Shown here piece after piece: positions 14,952 through 17,161 of a stretch of DNA of 17,161 nt (the stretch's first letter is position 1; each line of letters starts with the position of its first letter). The notes beneath the pieces are model-generated. The model did not search any database, had not been told where the DNA came from, and was given only the letters and a program-made list of their open reading frames with translations. Made by a program: the position numbers and the translations under genes. The DNA is from an uncultured Verrucomicrobiota bacterium (GTDB lineage Bacteria > Verrucomicrobiota > Verrucomicrobiae > Opitutales > Opitutaceae), in contig CAMLQS010000075.1 in the NCBI GenBank assembly GCA_946482165.1, forward strand, positions 1 to 17,161, given 5' to 3'.

Positions 14952-16447
14952 TATTTGGAAGCGTAGACGGTCATGGCCTTGAGGGCGGAATTCACCGGCT
15001 CGGAGAGGCTCTTGGGCCAGAAGCCCACAAAGAGGAGCGCGACGAGGAGGATGAGCGCGGGGACCTTTTCACCCCAAGTGAGATCGACGGGCGGCTTTTC
15101 GGCGGCGACCTTGGCAAAGGCTGGCGATACCTCGCCGAAGAAGACCTTGGCTGCGGCGCGAAGACCGTAGATCGCGGAGATGATCACTCCGGCGACGGCG
15201 AGCGCGGTGTAAACGACGGAGAAGTTCCAGGCGCCGACGAAGATCGCGAGTTCGCCCCAGAAGTTGGCGAAGCCGGGGAGGCCGATGCTGGCCATGGTGG
15301 CGGCGACGAAGAAGGCGGCGAGGACCGGGGTCTTTTGCGCGAGACCGCCCATGTCATCCATGTCGAAGGTCTGCGTGCGGTGATAGACGCTGGTCGAAAG
15401 GAGGAACAGGAGCGCAACGGAGAGACCGTGGGCGACCATCATGAGGACCACGCCGCCGACGCCGATGGCGTTGAGCGTCGCGATGCCGAGGAAGGCGTAG
15501 CCCATGTGCATCACGGAGCTGTAACCGACCATCTGCTTCAGGTCGCGCTGGGCGATGGTGACGAAGCCGATGTAGAGGATGTTGCCGCCGACGGCGAGGA
15601 GGGCGATCCAGTTGGTCCACTGCGCGGCGCCGAGCGGAAGGAGCGGAACGGCGAACTGGAGAAGGCCGTAGAGTCCGAATTTCTTCAGGACGCCGGCGTG
15701 AAGCATGGCGGCCGAGCTGGGCGCGGCGCCGTAGCCGAGGGGAGCCCAAGTGTGGAACGGGAACAGAGAAACGAGGATGCCGAAGCCGAAGAGGAGGAGA
15801 CCAAAGATGGTCTTCTGCTGCGCGCCGCTGATGGTGTCGTGCGCGATTTCTTGGACGAGCGTCGTAAAATCAAAGGTCTCGGCGCCGCTCTGGTGATAGA
15901 CGGCGATCAGGCCGATGAGGGACAGCATCGCGCCGAGCGTGAGATAGATGGTCATCTTCATCGCCGCGTAGCCGCGGTCGCGTCCGCCCCAGACGCCGAT
16001 CATGATGAAGGAAGCGATGAGCGCGAACTCGTGGAAGAAGTAGAAAAAGAACAGGTCGCGGCTGGCAAACACGCCCATGAGGCCGCCTTGCATGACGAGG
16101 AGCAGGCCCCAGTAGAGGGCGGGACGCTCGGCCTTGGATTGCAAGGCGTAGAGACCGGCGGCGAGACCGACGAGGCCGGCAAGGACGTAGAGCGGCAGAG
16201 CGATGCCGTTGAGGCCGAGCTTCAGACTGATGCCGACCGCCTTCAGGCCGGTATCGTAGTCGCTCGTGAATTGATAGGCGAAGCCCTCCGAAGCGGTGAA
16301 CTTGCTCCAAAGGAGGAGCGAGATCACGGCCGGGATGACAAAGCCGAGGCCGGCGATGAGCTTGCGAACGCCGAGCGGAGCGGGAGCCAGAAGGAGGAGC
16401 GCGGCGACAAGGGGCGCGGCGATGGAAAGGAGAAGGTAGTCGGGCAC
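14951..16447 (-). CDS. nuoM: NADH-quinone oxidoreductase subunit M, divergent
   Basis: 498-residue polytopic protein of normal NuoM length, with a GTG start at 16447 immediately preceding the first hydrophobic helix (PDYLLLSIAAPLVAALLLL). Supporting motifs: E140 in FFFYFFHEFALIASF (the essential glutamate of TM5), LFPFHTW at 228-234, HAGVLKKFGLYGLLQ at 250-264, RDLKQMVGYSSVMHMGYAFL, and GLPGFANFWGELAIFVGAW with its glutamate. NuoM is one of the proton-translocating, antiporter-like subunits of complex I. Deviations: the lysine expected nine residues before the W of PFHTW (E. coli K234, AVKMP) is L225 (context FGFGILVSLFPF), and the usual LPDAHxxAPTAGS segment reads APLGYGAAPSSAAM. Codons at this site are clear in the DNA and the frame is intact, so this is not a sequencing frameshift. 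Lies 110 bp after nuoL and 170 bp before nuoN, same strand. Confidence 0.93.
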   Translation of the reverse strand: MPDYLLLSIAAPLVAALLLLAPAPLGVRKLIAGLGFVIPAVISLLLWSKFTASEGFAYQFTSDYDTGLKAVGISLKLGLNGIALPLYVLAGLVGLAAGLYALQSKAERPALYWGLLLVMQGGLMGVFASRDLFFFYFFHEFALIASFIMIGVWGGRDRGYAAMKMTIYLTLGAMLSLIGLIAVYHQSGAETFDFTTLVQEIAHDTISGAQQKTIFGLLLFGFGILVSLFPFHTWAPLGYGAAPSSAAMLHAGVLKKFGLYGLLQFAVPLLPLGAAQWTNWIALLAVGGNILYIGFVTIAQRDLKQMVGYSSVMHMGYAFLGIATLNAIGVGGVVLMMVAHGLSVALLFLLSTSVYHRTQTFDMDDMGGLAQKTPVLAAFFVAATMASIGLPGFANFWGELAIFVGAWNFSVVYTALAVAGVIISAIYGLRAAAKVFFGEVSPAFAKVAAEKPPVDLTWGEKVPALILLVALLFVGFWPKSLSEPVNSALKAMTVYASK

Positions 16448-16473
16448 GGCGGAAATAGAAGCTGAAGAAATTT

Positions 16474-16552
16474 AACGCGGAGGCGCGGAGACGCGGGGCA
16501 AGAAGCGGGTATTTGAGAAGTAACTTTGCGCCTTTGCGTCTCTGCGTTGAAA
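16474..16552. repeat. Inverted repeat between nuoL and nuoM
   Basis: The left arm AACGCGGAGGCGCGGAGACG, continuing CGGGGCA (16474-16500), is complementary with several purine-transition differences to the right arm CTTTGCGCCTTTGCGTCTCT, continuing GCGTTGAA (16524-16552). Each arm shows an 8-9 nt rhythm (CGCGGAG / GCGTCTC). The spacer is 23 nt. It occupies almost the whole gap between the nuoL stop and the nuoM start. A single right arm of the same family occurs at 6988-7025. Confidence 0.8.
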
Positions 16553-16557
16553 AGAAG

Positions 16558-17161
16558 TTAGCGGGTGGCGAGGAACCAGAGGAGAACCGCGCCGCCTAGG
16601 AACCAGTAGACGTAGGCGTGCAGGCTGCCGGTGTGGAGCGCGCGGGCCGCGAGGCCGACGAGGCCGGTGCCGCCGGCGACGATGCCGCGGATGATGGCGC
16701 CGGAGATCAGCATGAAATCGATGCCGTTCAGAAGCAGGGCAAAGCGCTGCTGAACTTTGGCGACGTAGTAATCGTAGGCCGCGTCGAAGGACTTTTGCAG
16801 ACCGGCAAGGCCGGCAAAGGCGCCGGGGGCCTTGGTTTGGAGGGTGTCTTGCGCGGCGGGCTTGTAGAAGAAGAAGGCGGCACCGGCGCCGATGACCATG
16901 ACGGCGAGAGAGACGAGGAGGATGGTGACGTGGTCGCCGCCGTGCGGGTGGGCGATCTGCTTGAGCACTCCGTCGAAGCGGCCGCCGTAGATGGCCTCGT
17001 AGCCGCCGATGACGGAGAGGATGGCGAGGACGACCAGCGGGAGCGTCATGCTGAGCCCTCCCTCGTGGGCGTGGGACGCGTCCTCGGTGCGGGGCTCGCC
17101 AAGGAAGACGAGTTTCCACATGCGAACCATGTAGAAGGCCGTGAGGATCGCGGTGAGGCAG
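16558..17161 (-). CDS. nuoL: NADH-quinone oxidoreductase subunit L, C-terminal part
   Basis: The minus-strand frame enters at the right edge of the window and ends at TAA 16560-16558, giving about 200 C-terminal residues. It begins LTAILTAFYMVRMWKLVFLG, the conserved end of the NuoL TM13-14 region, followed by EPRTEDASHAHEGGLSM, helices LPLVVLAILSVIGGYEAIYG and VTILLVSLAVMVIGAGAAFFF, a long amphipathic stretch (FAGLAGLQKSFDAAYDYYVA and KVQQRFALLLNGIDF) consistent with the lateral helix of NuoL, and a last transmembrane helix (AYVYWFLGGAVLLWFLATR). NuoL is the distal antiporter-like subunit of complex I. The N-terminal two-thirds lie outside the window. First visible gene of the L-M-N run. Confidence 0.93.
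   Translation of the reverse strand, partial: CLTAILTAFYMVRMWKLVFLGEPRTEDASHAHEGGLSMTLPLVVLAILSVIGGYEAIYGGRFDGVLKQIAHPHGGDHVTILLVSLAVMVIGAGAAFFFYKPAAQDTLQTKAPGAFAGLAGLQKSFDAAYDYYVAKVQQRFALLLNGIDFMLISGAIIRGIVAGGTGLVGLAARALHTGSLHAYVYWFLGGAVLLWFLATR

Overview
The window is very GC-rich DNA (strong G/C preference at third codon positions, which creates many long antisense shadow frames). Gene content and intergenic repeats look like a Verrucomicrobiota genome, most likely near Opitutaceae. This is an inference from style (LemA with an M48 protease, a GH20-like enzyme, HAF/LamG-type secreted proteins, families of palindromic and 9-nt-periodic intergenic repeats, almost no Shine-Dalgarno sequences); no marker gene in the window proves it. 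The first 11 bases match the 3' end of the Illumina adapter, so position 1 is probably a contig end and native sequence starts at base 12.

Layout. (1) 1-2432, minus strand: the N-terminal ~807 codons of a large exported TPR-type repeat protein, cut by the contig end. (2) 2639-6499, plus strand: a tight four-gene unit, lemA, a small two-helix PLDc_N-type membrane protein, a membrane M48 metalloprotease with a long C-terminal extension ending in a TerB-like region, and a membrane-anchored NERD-domain protein. Spacings are 27 nt, 22 nt and a 4-nt ATGA overlap. (3) 6540-7033: a frameshifted gene relic and half of an intergenic repeat. (4) 7034-9052: a GH20-like glycoside hydrolase without signal peptide. 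(5) 9204-11936: a secreted 910-residue protein with an HAF/propeller-like N-terminal half and two near-duplicate LamG-like domains joined by Thr/Pro linkers. (6) 12068-12976: a probable lipoprotein with a complete trypsin-like catalytic triad. (7) 12977-13259: non-coding, packed with palindromes. (8) 13260 to the end, minus strand: nuoL (3' part), nuoM, nuoN, the distal antiporter-like subunits of respiratory complex I, in transcription order L-M-N, with a degenerate inverted repeat in each intergenic gap.

How they may work together. The four-gene unit at 2639-6499 is the most cohesive candidate system: every product is predicted membrane-associated, combining a LemA scaffold, a protease and a NERD (restriction-fold) domain, which suggests membrane quality control or an envelope/foreign-DNA response. 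The NuoL/M/N proteins form the proton-translocating arm of complex I. NuoM here lacks the lysine normally present in the mid-membrane helix before the PFHTW motif and has a divergent segment after it, which is the clearest biochemical oddity. The region between 6500 and 13259 looks like accessory material: a pseudogene, a glycosidase, a secreted multidomain protein, an orphan protease and repeat clusters.
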